Notes under the pieces: generated by a model | The model's database searches: none | What the model was told of the DNA's origin: nothing | Seen by the model: the letters and a program-made list of their open reading frames with translations, nothing else | Assembly (NCBI GenBank): GCA_965228005.1 | Contig: CBDDGV010000003.1 | Coordinates: forward strand, 1,488,001-1,552,000 | DNA from: JBCCXZ01 sp965228005 | GTDB lineage: Bacteria > Planctomycetota > Planctomycetia > Pirellulales > Lacipirellulaceae | Direction of reading: 5' to 3' | Length of the DNA: 64,000 nucleotides | Made by a program: the position numbers and the translations under genes | Shown: piece after piece, positions 24,160 through 32,957 of the stretch | Layout: every line of letters begins with the position of its first letter | Position numbering within the stretch: position 1 is the first letter of the stretch

Positions 24160-24633
24160 ATGTGCAAGGGCATCTCGATCTTAAAGGCGCGGATCCGCCA
24201 GGAACTGTTCGAGGAGTACGAGCTGGTGAAGCGCGTGCACACGCGCGGGGAGAGCGACCAGGAGGAGCTGCACTTCATGTACCCCGACCCGGTGGTTCAG
24301 CTGCCGGTGGAGCGGGACGGGCAGCTGGAAATCCTGGAGTGGGGCAACCGCGGGAACAAAGAGTCGAAGCTGCCGAAGACGGGTTGGTGCCGGCAGGAGA
24401 GCCTGGAGGCGGGCAAGTGGCGCTGGCTGCGTCCGCAGCCGGTGGTGATCCCGGCGGATTTTGGTTTGGAGAAGGGGGTGTGGTTCGCGATCGACCAAGG
24501 CATACGGGGCGTGGTGGTGGAGGACGAGCAGAGGCGCCCGCACGTGTACATGTTGACGAAGGAGCCGACGGTGTACTACCAGAACATGACGAAGCACCAC
24601 CGTATGCCGGTGCTGGTGGATCAGGAGATTTGA
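24160..24633 (+). CDS. Short SRAP (HMCES/YedK-like) abasic-site protein
   Basis: 157 aa from ATG 24160, with GAGG 9 bases upstream. It starts Met-Cys, the invariant SRAP N-terminus whose Cys2 crosslinks to abasic DNA after Met removal. A WG motif (ILEWGNRG) follows, then a CRQES segment where family members have NxRxE(S/T), PVVIPADFGLEKG in place of VPADGFYEW (Glu kept), and TKHHRMPVLVD matching the catalytic HxRMP(V/A) motif. The active-site Asn appears to be replaced and the protein is shorter than the usual 220 residues. SRAP proteins shield abasic sites and are often SOS-linked; pairing with a translesion polymerase fits that role. It may be a divergent or partly altered member. Confidence 0.75.
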   Translation: MCKGISILKARIRQELFEEYELVKRVHTRGESDQEELHFMYPDPVVQLPVERDGQLEILEWGNRGNKESKLPKTGWCRQESLEAGKWRWLRPQPVVIPADFGLEKGVWFAIDQGIRGVVVEDEQRRPHVYMLTKEPTVYYQNMTKHHRMPVLVDQEI

Positions 24634-24652
24634 GGCGGCGGGGTTGGCCCGA

Positions 24653-26626
24653 TTACTCGCGTAAGCGGGCGCAACCAACGACCGCGAGCGCAAGCACCCA
24701 CGCCGCGGGTTCAGGGATCGCAGTGACGCCGCTCGCGGAGATGGCGCCCTCGCCGAAGCGGGGTCGCCAGAAGCTGAGCTGGCCCGGTTGCGGGTTCCGC
24801 TGCAGCGCGAGGAGGTCGGCGAGGTCAACGTCGCCGTCGTCATCGACGTCGACCAACACCTCGTTGGCGCCAACGCCGGAGTTGTTGTTCCAGTCTTGCA
24901 GGGCTCCGGCCGAGAGGTCATCGCGTTGCATCTGCATAAGGTCGGCGACATCGACATCGAGGTCTTGATCGCCGTCTCCGGGGATGGAGTACGCGATGGT
25001 GAGGAACGCCGGCTGCGGGAGCGACGAGCCGCTCTCCAACGGGGAGACGGTGAGCTGGAGACCGTCGGGGCCGCCGAGGCCCATGAGCCCCAGGAAGTCG
25101 GTGTTGCCCAGCAAGGATTGGATATAGGCGGTGTCGAGGTTGACCTCGAAGACATCGAGGTCGTCGATCGGCGGGCTGATGCCGAGGAGGTTGAGGGGCG
25201 ATTCTGCGTCGGCCGGGTCGATCTGCCCGTCGCCGGCGTAGCCGTGGATTTGGATCTGTGGCACGTTCCCGCCGCCGCCCTGGCGGCCGTTGGCGTCGAG
25301 TTCGAGCACGGCAGACTCGATCACGGCCTGGGGAGGGATTTCGCTGATGTCGAACTCGAAGAGTCCGCGTCGGTCGATGCCCTGGAAGAAATTGCGCCAG
25401 ATGTCGATGGCGAACTCCTCGTTGTCGGCGAGCACGAAGTTGGAGCCGATCATCTCGGCCTCGGCGTCTACGGCGGCGAAAGTCTGGAGCGTGCCGGTCG
25501 CAGAGCTGGCGTCGGCGAACAGTCTGAGAGTTGAGTCGAAGAACCCAACGTTGCCGGAGGGTTGGGCGAGGCTCCAAGTGGATTTCGACCCGACCGGGTC
25601 GTTGTCGCTGTAGAGAGAGGTAGAGCCGGTCGCCCCGAAGCGTCCGCTGCCGACCCAGAGCCCGTAGAAGCCGGGCTGCAGCGTGAGGTCGAGGTCGCCT
25701 GAGACGTCGGCGGGGCTGTCGGAAAACGCCGGGAGATCGAGGAGCGTGACCCCGAGTACATCGTCGCCGCTGAGGTCGGTGGGGTTGGGGCGTCCGTTGA
25801 TGTTGTCGATCTCGACGATCGCGGCGAACACCTGACCGGGGGAACCGGAGACGAAGTTGCCTCCGACGCTCTGGATGCGGGTGGGTCGGCGGATCTCGAA
25901 GTTGGCGCCGATGTAAACGTTTTCCGACACGCCGATACCGCTCAGGAAGGGGCTGTCGGGCGGCAGCGGCCGCGCGGTTTCCATGAGGCGGTAGAGCGGG
26001 CCCGGCGGGTCGAGCGTGCGGGGCGGCGGCTCGACCCAAGTTTGGAAGGCGAAGTCGATGTCGGAGGCCTCTTGTTCCCAGGGCCTGCCGAAGGCGGTCG
26101 AGTATGGCGCTCCGCCCGGGTACTCGGGCCTGCCCCAAGCCCAGGAGACGACGGGGTCGCCGAACGGAGCCGACCTTCTGAGGGCGACGACGTACTGTTC
26201 ACCGGGCTGAACGTTCAACCCGGCGGAGGTGACGTCGACGGAGGTGAACGGGACGCTCAGCGTGTTAGGCAGCTCGGGGATTTCCGAATTCGGGATGGTG
26301 ACCGAGAAGAGAGGTGACGCACCGGTCGGGCCGTTGCCTGCGGAGGCCCAGACGTCGAGGAAGGCGTCGTCAAACACGCCAACGTCTCGGCGGATCTGGA
26401 CGTCGATCTGCGAGAGCAGGCCTCCTGCCCCAACGGTGAAGGACTGGGCGGGGGTGAAGTCGGTGACGGTGATCAAGCCGCCGACGCTCTGCGTCAGGAC
26501 GGACGACTGATCGAGGATTGGCGCCGCAGCTGCAGGATGAGCGAGGGCAGCCGCCAGGATAAGTGCGACGTTGCGAGTCACGCGTTGGAGGGTGGCGTCA
26601 ACGAGCGGTCGGCCGATGCAGATCAT
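24653..26626 (-). CDS. Large secreted dockerin/PEP-CTERM protein
   Basis: 657 aa. An N-terminal signal peptide (about residues 1-35, ending HPAAAA) precedes two beta-rich regions, including DQSSVLTQSVGGLITVTDF (choice-of-anchor-like, lectin-type fold likely) and a DNRR-type region near residue 420 (EEFAIDIWRNFFQGIDRRG) resembling fibronectin/DNRLRE-like repeats. Near residues 560-630 are two dockerin calcium loops (DGDQDLDVDVADL and DVDDDGDVDLADLLALQR), then the PEP-CTERM signal IPEPAAWVLALAVVGCARLRE. It is convergent with the SRAP gene across 19 bases. An exported, probably anchored structural or carbohydrate-binding protein; function unknown. Confidence 0.8.
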   Translation of the reverse strand: MICIGRPLVDATLQRVTRNVALILAAALAHPAAAAPILDQSSVLTQSVGGLITVTDFTPAQSFTVGAGGLLSQIDVQIRRDVGVFDDAFLDVWASAGNGPTGASPLFSVTIPNSEIPELPNTLSVPFTSVDVTSAGLNVQPGEQYVVALRRSAPFGDPVVSWAWGRPEYPGGAPYSTAFGRPWEQEASDIDFAFQTWVEPPPRTLDPPGPLYRLMETARPLPPDSPFLSGIGVSENVYIGANFEIRRPTRIQSVGGNFVSGSPGQVFAAIVEIDNINGRPNPTDLSGDDVLGVTLLDLPAFSDSPADVSGDLDLTLQPGFYGLWVGSGRFGATGSTSLYSDNDPVGSKSTWSLAQPSGNVGFFDSTLRLFADASSATGTLQTFAAVDAEAEMIGSNFVLADNEEFAIDIWRNFFQGIDRRGLFEFDISEIPPQAVIESAVLELDANGRQGGGGNVPQIQIHGYAGDGQIDPADAESPLNLLGISPPIDDLDVFEVNLDTAYIQSLLGNTDFLGLMGLGGPDGLQLTVSPLESGSSLPQPAFLTIAYSIPGDGDQDLDVDVADLMQMQRDDLSAGALQDWNNNSGVGANEVLVDVDDDGDVDLADLLALQRNPQPGQLSFWRPRFGEGAISASGVTAIPEPAAWVLALAVVGCARLRE

Positions 26627-26770
26627 TGCTACTCACGATGCGTGCTTGCGGTGTGCGGACTTAGGCGTATCCGGATGAACCAAGACTGTTCGCTGTATCT
26701 CGGATGAGGGTGCACAGACTAGCCCAATTCTACCGTAGGAGTTGGGCGGTTGCATGGCGGTTTGCGGAAT

Positions 26771-26791
26771 GGAACTTGTTGTGTAAGTTCC
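26771..26791. promoter_or_regulatory. Palindrome upstream of the dockerin/PEP-CTERM gene
   Basis: GGAACTT-N7-AAGTTCC, a perfect 7-bp inverted repeat with 7-base spacer, lies 145 bases upstream of the PEP-CTERM start. It is a plausible repressor or activator site. Confidence 0.4.
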
Positions 26792-26802
26792 AATATCAGG
26801 GA

Positions 26803-26859
26803 ATCACAAATGCCGATTAAACAAACCAAATGGTGTGTTTAATGCAGCGGTTTTGTGAT
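26803..26859 (-). terminator. Long nested hairpin after the fucosidase gene
   Basis: Outer arms ATCACAAA/TTTGTGAT enclose an inner 12-bp inverted repeat (26816-26827 with 26832-26843, one mismatch, 4-base AAAT loop). It begins 49 bases after the fucosidase stop and is unusually AT-rich for this genome. It may terminate the fucosidase transcript or act as a protein-binding site. Confidence 0.5.
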
Positions 26860-26908
26860 CACGGCCAAAAGACTGTGAGAGGAGTTCAGCCTGGAAGGAT
26901 GTGAGCCG

Positions 26909-28255
26909 TTACCGCGTTACTTCTAGGATGACGTCGAGCGTTTTCACGCCTTCGGCAGGTAGGCGTACTCTGAGGACGCCTGTGGGTTCTTTCTCCCAGG
27001 GTGTTGGGCCTGCATGAAAAAGGGCTACCTCTGATGGGGTGAGGTCCTCCGTTCCGGCAAGTTCGATCCAGCTGTCTTGCTTCTCGGGCGGGTCGAGCAG
27101 GTGGAGGTAAACGACTCCCTCCTTCTGTGTGGAAACGCCCCAGCTTTGCGGTGCGACGGGGCCGCCGCGGGTGGCGTAGATGGTCTCGCCGTGGTCGGCA
27201 AGCCAAAGGCCCATGGCTTCGAGGCGCTCGACGAACTCCGGCTGGATCGTGCCGTCGGGCTTGGGGCCGACGTTCAGGAGCAAGTTGGAGTCTTGGCCGG
27301 CAGCGCGGACGAGGTAGTGGACCAGTTCGCGCTCGGACTTGATGCTCTTGTCGCCCGCGTTGTAGCCCCAGGACTTGTTGATGGTGTCGCAGGTTTCGAG
27401 CGGGAGGTCGCCGATCACCGCGTCGGCGCTGTGGCCGCCCTTGTTCTGCCCGGGGAGGTCGCGCTCGAACATCTGGAAGTCTTCCCCTGGGAAGACGGCG
27501 ACGTGGTGGTTGTTGCCGATGAGGCAGGTGGGCTGGAGGCGGTGGATGAGGTCGTAAGTCTGTTCGAGACGCCAGTCGACGTGGGTCTTCTTCGGGTCGT
27601 CGGACCCTTTGTCGCGTTGGTCCCACCAGCCGTCGAACCAGATGCCGGCGACGTCGCCGTATTCACCGCCGAGCAGCTCGGCGAGCTGGGCGTCCATGAA
27701 ATCGAGGTAGCGGTCGAAGTCGCCCAACTCCGGGCGGCCGGAGTGCTTGCCGGTGCGGCCGCGGGGGTAGTAGTCGGGGTGGGTCCAGTCGAGGTGCGAG
27801 TGGTAGAAGAACAGCTTGAGGCCCTGCTTGCGGCACTCTTCGGCGAGCGGCTTCAGGACGTCCTTGCCGTAGGGCGTGGCGTCGACGATGTCCCAGTCAG
27901 TAGCGGCCGAGTCCCACATGGCGAAGCCGTCGTGGTGTTTGGAGGTGATGGTGACGTACTTGGCGCCGGCGCGTTTGAAGAGGGCGACCCACTCGGCGGG
28001 GTCGTAGTCGATTGGGTTGAACCCGGCGGCGAGCGGTTGGTACTGGTCGACGGTCATCTTCTCGCGGTGCATGACCCACTCGCCGCGGCCGAGCTGGCTG
28101 TACACGCCCCAGTGGATGAAGACTCCGAAGCGGGCGTCGCGGAACCACTCGCGGGCGGCTAGCCTCTCGGGGGGAACGGTTTCCGCGGCGGCTGGGGAGG
28201 CGGGGCTGAAGAGAGAGCACAAAAAAAGTACAAGCAGTGCGATAGCGCGGAGCAT
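26909..28255 (-). CDS. Alpha-L-fucosidase (GH29)
   Basis: 448 aa. A signal peptide (residues 1-24, ending PAAAE) targets it out of the cytoplasm. GH29 hallmarks: WFRDARFGVFIHWGVYS near residue 37, GAKYVTITSKHHDGFAMWDS, and GDVAGIWFDGWWD near residue 205, where the Asp is the retaining nucleophile. The enzyme removes alpha-L-fucose from glycans; planctomycetes use such exported fucosidases on algal fucans and fucosylated polysaccharides. Length is normal. The ATG at 28255 begins the signal peptide directly. An aldo/keto reductase gene follows upstream in the same orientation after 54 bases, perhaps co-transcribed. Confidence 0.93.
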   Translation of the reverse strand: MLRAIALLVLFLCSLFSPASPAAAETVPPERLAAREWFRDARFGVFIHWGVYSQLGRGEWVMHREKMTVDQYQPLAAGFNPIDYDPAEWVALFKRAGAKYVTITSKHHDGFAMWDSAATDWDIVDATPYGKDVLKPLAEECRKQGLKLFFYHSHLDWTHPDYYPRGRTGKHSGRPELGDFDRYLDFMDAQLAELLGGEYGDVAGIWFDGWWDQRDKGSDDPKKTHVDWRLEQTYDLIHRLQPTCLIGNNHHVAVFPGEDFQMFERDLPGQNKGGHSADAVIGDLPLETCDTINKSWGYNAGDKSIKSERELVHYLVRAAGQDSNLLLNVGPKPDGTIQPEFVERLEAMGLWLADHGETIYATRGGPVAPQSWGVSTQKEGVVYLHLLDPPEKQDSWIELAGTEDLTPSEVALFHAGPTPWEKEPTGVLRVRLPAEGVKTLDVILEVTR

Positions 28256-28309
28256 TCAGGCCTTCCCTGCTTAATGACTTAGAGCGAAAAGGGTGAATTG
28301 GGTGTACGC

Positions 28310-29236
28310 TCAAGTAGCCTTAGGCCGGTGCTTATCCATCAGCGTGAGCACCTCGTCGATCTGTTCGGGCGACTCGAAGCCGATCGTCATGGCGTCCATA
28401 AAGTCGTGGCCCATGGCGTACTGGATGCAGCGGTCGCGGTCGTCGGCCAACTCGCCCTCGCCGAAGATCTTCATGCCGAGGACGGTCTTGCCGGCGGCCT
28501 TGGCCTGGCGGAGGACGGCGATCACCTCGTCGGGCGGGGCGTCCATGCGGACCTGGGCGGGGTTGATGCGGGCGAGGATAACGTCGACCCAGGGCGCGGC
28601 GGCGGAGGTCTTCAGGGCGCCGAAGTCGTGGCAGGAGACGCCCACGGCCCTCACCTTGCCGGCCTGCTTTTGCTCGCTGAGGGTTTCGATGTAGGGCTGC
28701 ATCTTCTCCGGCCAGGCGGGGTCGGTGAGGCAGTGCAGCAGGACGATGTCGAGGTAGTCGGTGTCGAGCTCGTGCTGGAAGCGTTCGAGCGTGGCCTCGG
28801 CGTCTTCCCGGCGGTGCGGGAGGTGGGTTTGGTCGGCCGGTCCGTCGTACTTCCACCAGACCTTCGTGAGGATGGTCGCCTTCTCTCGGGGGATGTGGCG
28901 GAGGGCCTCGCGGAAGTAGACGTGCGAGCCGTAGAGGTCGGCTAGGTCGAAGAAGGTGACGCCGCGGTCGTAGGCGTGGCGGAAGAGGTTGGTGAGCCGC
29001 TCGAAGCCCTGGCGGGTCTGGTTGGACTGGCGGTTGCCGCCCTTGGTGCCGGTGCCGATGCCCAGCCGGGACATGGTGATGCCAGAGTCGCCGAGGGTCA
29101 CCTGCTCGGGGGGCGGGGGCGGCGGAGCGGGGTCGTCCATCGGCGGTTGGTCTGCGGCGGGGGCGGCGGCGCTCGCCGCGGCGCCCGCGGCGAGCCCGGC
29201 GGCGGCGACGAATCGCCGGCGGTCGATTTCGTTCAT
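28310..29236 (-). CDS. Tat-signal aldo/keto reductase
   Basis: 308 aa. It opens with a Tat-type leader, DRRRFVAAAGLAAGAAASAA, followed by a proline spacer (PPMDDPAPPPPPPE) and an aldo/keto reductase barrel. Catalytic tetrad candidates: Asp and Tyr in TFFDLADLYGS, Lys in LTKVWW, and His in DIVLLHCL. The barrel starts LGDSGITMSRLGIGTGTKGG. Folded export by Tat fits a bound NADP(H) cofactor. Planctomycetes have many such Tat-exported oxidoreductases of unknown sugar substrates. It precedes the fucosidase, so a role in fucose or fucoside oxidation is possible but unproven. Confidence 0.85.
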   Translation of the reverse strand: MNEIDRRRFVAAAGLAAGAAASAAAPAADQPPMDDPAPPPPPPEQVTLGDSGITMSRLGIGTGTKGGNRQSNQTRQGFERLTNLFRHAYDRGVTFFDLADLYGSHVYFREALRHIPREKATILTKVWWKYDGPADQTHLPHRREDAEATLERFQHELDTDYLDIVLLHCLTDPAWPEKMQPYIETLSEQKQAGKVRAVGVSCHDFGALKTSAAAPWVDVILARINPAQVRMDAPPDEVIAVLRQAKAAGKTVLGMKIFGEGELADDRDRCIQYAMGHDFMDAMTIGFESPEQIDEVLTLMDKHRPKAT

Positions 29237-29280
29237 GTCACTAGGTTAAGGCAAGGGTAACCGTAACCCCGTCCGCAGGG

Positions 29281-31191
29281 CTACTGCGAGTCGGCGGCCT
29301 CCTCTTCTTCGGCGGGCGGCCGGATCAGCGTCGAGGTCTCCTCCAGCCACGCGTCGCCGGTTGGGCCGGCATGCACAACGTACAGCTTCGCCTCCATGAA
29401 GTCGAATTTCGACACGATCTTGCCGACATCCGGCAGCAGGGCGGCGATTTCCTGGAGCGGCTTGAGGTCTTCGGGGTCGGCCTCCACGCCGGCGGCGCCG
29501 ATGACGATCGGCAGGAAGGCGCCCGCGCCGGTGAGCAACTTCGATAGGTTGCGTGTGGACTGCTTGAGGTCGGTGTAGCTCACCGAGTAGACGGGCCCTT
29601 CGACGGAGAGGCCGAACCGCTGGAACTGCTCCGAGGCGGAGATCGACGGCGCCTCGCCCGCGCGGGTGGCGAGCACCCGGCTAACAGCCTCGGGGTCGGA
29701 GGCGAGCACCATCCAGCCGTCGCGGAAGCCGATGACCGGGCGGACCTGGAACAGCTCCAGCATCGCCACGGAGAGCTGCTCGAAACCTTCGAGGCCCTCA
29801 CAAGGTTCGAGCCGGATCTGCTGGGACTCGAGGAACGGGACCTCCTGCGCCGCTTCGACCAGCCGGTGGACGAGCTCGGAGATGCGTTCGGGTTGTTGGC
29901 AACGCAGGGCGGTGAAGCTCTGCTGGCTGCCGGCTTCGTCGGCCGGTGGGAGCGACACCGAGACGCACTCGCCGCTGAAGGATTGCAGCAGGTCGCGGTC
30001 GATGTGGAAGTCGGCCTCGGCCTGCCACGCCTCGAACCGCTCGAGCTTCTCGTCGGCTTCGGGGACCTCTTCCTGGATGAGGTTGGTGACGAACTCGTAG
30101 AGGGCGTGCAGGTTGACGCCGCTGGTGAGCGAGTAGCCCGTGGCGTCGGCGGGGACCCAGCTCTCCCAGTCCTCGAACGGCTCGCTGGAGCCGAGGAGTT
30201 TCATCAGGAGCTTGTCCTCGTAACCCGGCGCGAGCCGGCCGAGCGCCGTGGTGCGGAAGCGGTAGCCCTCGGTGTACTCGACGGTCGTGTGGGAGTCGAT
30301 CACCTCGAACTCGGAGATGACCTTCTTGGCGATCCGCATCGCGCGCTGGGCGTCGGGGTTGTCGCCGGCCTTACGGCTGACCTCGTCGAACAGGCCGCGG
30401 ATCTTTCCGAAGTGCGTGCGGCCGTCGAAGAAGACGAACGCGTCTTCCGGTTCAGGGAGTTGGGCGAGCGCTTCCTGCAGCCGGGGGTCGTCGAACTTCG
30501 ATTCGCCGTCACCGCCGAGAGCGAGGCCGAGCCCGTCTACGAGCAGCTGCTTCGAGGAACTGAACAGGAACACGTCGCCGGCTTTGGCGACCGACGGCTG
30601 GAACGGCACGCCCTCCGGCAGGACGAGCGTGGTTTGCCGGACGGGGCCGTCGTCAGCGACCTCGATCGTGATTGCCCCGTCGCTGTTGCGCTGGGCCATC
30701 TCAAAGAGGTTGACGATGGCTTGACGGCACCCGTCCGCCGCGGACGGGGTCGTGCGGCAGAGCAGCAGGTGGTGCGAGGTCATGCCGCCCATCCGCTGGG
30801 CGTAGACGAATTCTTCGGCGTCGAGCAAGGCGTCGCGGTCGATCGGGGCGAGCGCCTCGCGGAACGAGTCGAGCGTGGAGGTTGCTTCCGCCAGCTCCTG
30901 GTCGTCCATGCGGGAGGTGATGATCTGGAGCGCGCGGTTGAGGACGTCGGTCTCCTCGACGGCGGCCATCACGTCGGCCCAGTGGGCGCGTTGGAAGTCG
31001 CGCTCCGGGTTGTGCGTGGCGTAGACCAGCATCGACGCGTCGGCGGGAGCGGCACGCTTGAGGTCGAGTGACTGTGAGTTTGCGGAGGCCGCCGTGGAAG
31101 ACTGAGCTAGTGACCACGTCGGGCCGGCAAGCAGCGCCAGGCAGACCGCGAGAGCTGTGATTCGATGCGTTTGGTGAACCTGGGTCGTCAT
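29281..31191 (-). CDS. Large secreted protein of unknown function
   Basis: 636 aa from ATG 31191, which has GGACAGGAC upstream; the longer open frame reads non-coding DNA. A signal peptide (about 1-30, ending WSLAQS) is followed by a soluble protein starting LKRAAPADASMLVYATHNP and containing repeated alternating-strand and helix units, for example FVFFDGRTHFGKIRGLF and MVLASDPEAVSRVLATR. The pattern resembles DUF3352-like planctomycete proteins, where each repeat evaluates a short hydrophobic strand pair. It ends in an acidic tail (EEEEAADSQ). No enzyme motif is visible. Exported, probably periplasmic. Confidence 0.7.
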   Translation of the reverse strand: MTTQVHQTHRITALAVCLALLAGPTWSLAQSSTAASANSQSLDLKRAAPADASMLVYATHNPERDFQRAHWADVMAAVEETDVLNRALQIITSRMDDQELAEATSTLDSFREALAPIDRDALLDAEEFVYAQRMGGMTSHHLLLCRTTPSAADGCRQAIVNLFEMAQRNSDGAITIEVADDGPVRQTTLVLPEGVPFQPSVAKAGDVFLFSSSKQLLVDGLGLALGGDGESKFDDPRLQEALAQLPEPEDAFVFFDGRTHFGKIRGLFDEVSRKAGDNPDAQRAMRIAKKVISEFEVIDSHTTVEYTEGYRFRTTALGRLAPGYEDKLLMKLLGSSEPFEDWESWVPADATGYSLTSGVNLHALYEFVTNLIQEEVPEADEKLERFEAWQAEADFHIDRDLLQSFSGECVSVSLPPADEAGSQQSFTALRCQQPERISELVHRLVEAAQEVPFLESQQIRLEPCEGLEGFEQLSVAMLELFQVRPVIGFRDGWMVLASDPEAVSRVLATRAGEAPSISASEQFQRFGLSVEGPVYSVSYTDLKQSTRNLSKLLTGAGAFLPIVIGAAGVEADPEDLKPLQEIAALLPDVGKIVSKFDFMEAKLYVVHAGPTGDAWLEETSTLIRPPAEEEEAADSQ

Positions 31192-31542
31192 CGTCCTGTC
31201 CCCCGTGTGTGGCGGCGGGGCGGCGCCGGCTGAAGGGCGCCCGGCCCGGCCGCGGGATTGCGTAGCGCCTGCGGAGAGTGCTGGTGAGCAACCGCAAACA
31301 GTGTACCGCAGGTGGTTCGGTGCACGCCTGCCGATCTTGGGGCGAATCCCCGAGTGATCGCGGCGGCCTGGCTTGGTCCCCGCCTTGGCAGGTGTGCGGC
31401 GCGAGGTCCTGCGTGCAAGAACGCACATGCCCGAGCACACTCAGGCCGAGGCGTTCACCGATCCTGGTGGAACTTGGATCGGGTTGGCGGTAGGTTGAGG
31501 GATTCGTCTGACACAGTCACCTGCCCCGACGCGAGTGGACGC
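31192..31542. other. Intergenic region between divergent genes
   Basis: This 351-base gap lies between the exported unknown and hisD. It is GC-rich with a small hairpin (CTTGGGG-N5-CCCCGAG, 31336-31354) that has no following T-run. The hisD-frame stays open across it but shows no similarity to HisD, so it is taken as non-coding leader. No convincing promoter pair was found. Confidence 0.5.
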
Positions 31543-32904
31543 GTGCCCGTATCGATTCAGCGTATAGACACCAGTCAACCGGGTTCGGCCGATGCGCTCG
31601 CTGCTCTGCGGGCGAAGCTCGCCGTGGAGGGGGACGTCGTCAGCGAGGCGGGCCGGGCGAAGACCGTGGAGGTGTTCGGCGAGCCGCTCTCACCGGTGCG
31701 GGTGGTTGAGCGGATCTGCAAGGACGTGCGGGGCGAGGGCCTCGACGCGGTGCTGCGGTACACGGCGAAGCTGGACGGGGCGGACATCACCGCCGAGACG
31801 CTGCGGGTGTCGGCGGAGGAGTTGGCGGAGGCGCACGCGGCCGCGGAGCCGGCGTTGTTGGACACGGTGCGGCGGGTGCGGGAGAACGTGCTGCGGTTCC
31901 AGTCGGCGATCCTGCACCACGACGTGACGATCGACATCGACCGGGGCGGTTACCTGCGGCAGCGGTACCTGCCGCTGGAGCGGATCGGCGTGTGCGTGCC
32001 CGGCGGCGCCGCGGCTTACCCGTCGACGGTGCTGATGACGGTTGTGCCAGCACAAGCGGCCGGGGTGGAGCAGATCGCGGTGATCGCCCCGCCGACGGCG
32101 TTTGGGTCGTACAACACCGACCTGCTAGCGACGTGCCACGAGTTGGGCGTCACGGAGGTTTACCGTGTGGGGGGCGCCCAGGGCGTGGCGGCGTTGGCGT
32201 ACGGCGTGGCGGGACTGCCGAAGGTGGACAAGATTGTCGGGCCGGGCAACCTGTTTGTCGCGCTGGCCAAGAAGCACGTGTTTGGCGAGGTGGACATCGA
32301 TTCGATCGCCGGGCCGAGCGAGGTGATTGTCATCGCCGACGAAACGACGCCCGCGGAGCACGCGGCGGCGGACCTGATCGCGCAGGCCGAGCACGCGCCA
32401 GGTTCGAGCGTCTTATTGACCTGGCACGAGCCGCTGGTGGACGCGGTGGCGGCGGAGCTGGAGAAGCAGCTCGCCGGGCTGGAGCGGGGCGACCTGGCAA
32501 GACAGTCGCTCGAGGAGTTCGGGGCCCTCGTGCTGGTGGCCGACCGCGACGAGGCGGCCGAACTCGCCAACGAGCTGGCGACCGAGCACCTGCACATCGC
32601 CTGCGACGACGCGGAAGACATGGTCGCCGCAGTGCGGCACGCGGGGGCGATCTTCGTCGGGCAGTACACGCCCGTGGCGCTGGGCGACTACGTGGCGGGG
32701 CCGTCGCACGTGCTGCCGACCGGGGCAACGGCGCGGTTCGCGAGTGGGTTGTCGTCGAACGACTTCCTGCGGTCGAACAGCGTGATCTGTTTCGAGCCGG
32801 AGGCCCTCGAGTGGGCGGCCGAAGATGTGCTGACGCTGTCGACCAAAGAGAGCCTCACCGGGCACGGGGCGAGCGTGTCGATCCGGCGGAAGCCCGCTGA
32901 GTAG
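31543..32904 (+). CDS. hisD: Histidinol dehydrogenase
   Basis: 453 aa from GTG 31543; the open frame extends to 31312 but only this start gives a family-like N-terminus. HisD oxidises L-histidinol to L-histidine with two NAD, in the cytoplasm, using zinc. Signatures: ERIGVCVPGGAAAYPSTVLM, VDKIVGPGNLFVALAKKHV and DIDSIAGPSEVIVIADE with the catalytic Glu/His of DLIAQAEHAPGSS, and ASGLSSNDFLRSNSV near the C-terminus. hisC follows after 53 bases, an operon arrangement common in bacteria. Confidence 0.94.
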   Translation: MPVSIQRIDTSQPGSADALAALRAKLAVEGDVVSEAGRAKTVEVFGEPLSPVRVVERICKDVRGEGLDAVLRYTAKLDGADITAETLRVSAEELAEAHAAAEPALLDTVRRVRENVLRFQSAILHHDVTIDIDRGGYLRQRYLPLERIGVCVPGGAAAYPSTVLMTVVPAQAAGVEQIAVIAPPTAFGSYNTDLLATCHELGVTEVYRVGGAQGVAALAYGVAGLPKVDKIVGPGNLFVALAKKHVFGEVDIDSIAGPSEVIVIADETTPAEHAAADLIAQAEHAPGSSVLLTWHEPLVDAVAAELEKQLAGLERGDLARQSLEEFGALVLVADRDEAAELANELATEHLHIACDDAEDMVAAVRHAGAIFVGQYTPVALGDYVAGPSHVLPTGATARFASGLSSNDFLRSNSVICFEPEALEWAAEDVLTLSTKESLTGHGASVSIRRKPAE

Positions 32905-32916
32905 ACGAAGAATGCG

Positions 32917-32947
32917 CCGCAGATGAACACAGATGGACGCAGATAGG
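32917..32947. repeat. Iterated CAGATG-type spacer repeat
   Basis: The hisD-hisC gap is almost filled by degenerate copies of a CGCAGATG(A/G)AC-like word (three iterations). Similar simple intergenic words recur in planctomycete genomes; this copy lies inside an operon and may be non-functional. Confidence 0.5.
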
Positions 32948-32957
32948 GGCAGAGCGG

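Noticed and set aside
29281..31440. 719-codon reading of the exported unknown
   Set aside because: The first 83 codons are Arg/Pro-rich intergenic DNA; ATG 31191 opens a proper signal peptide.
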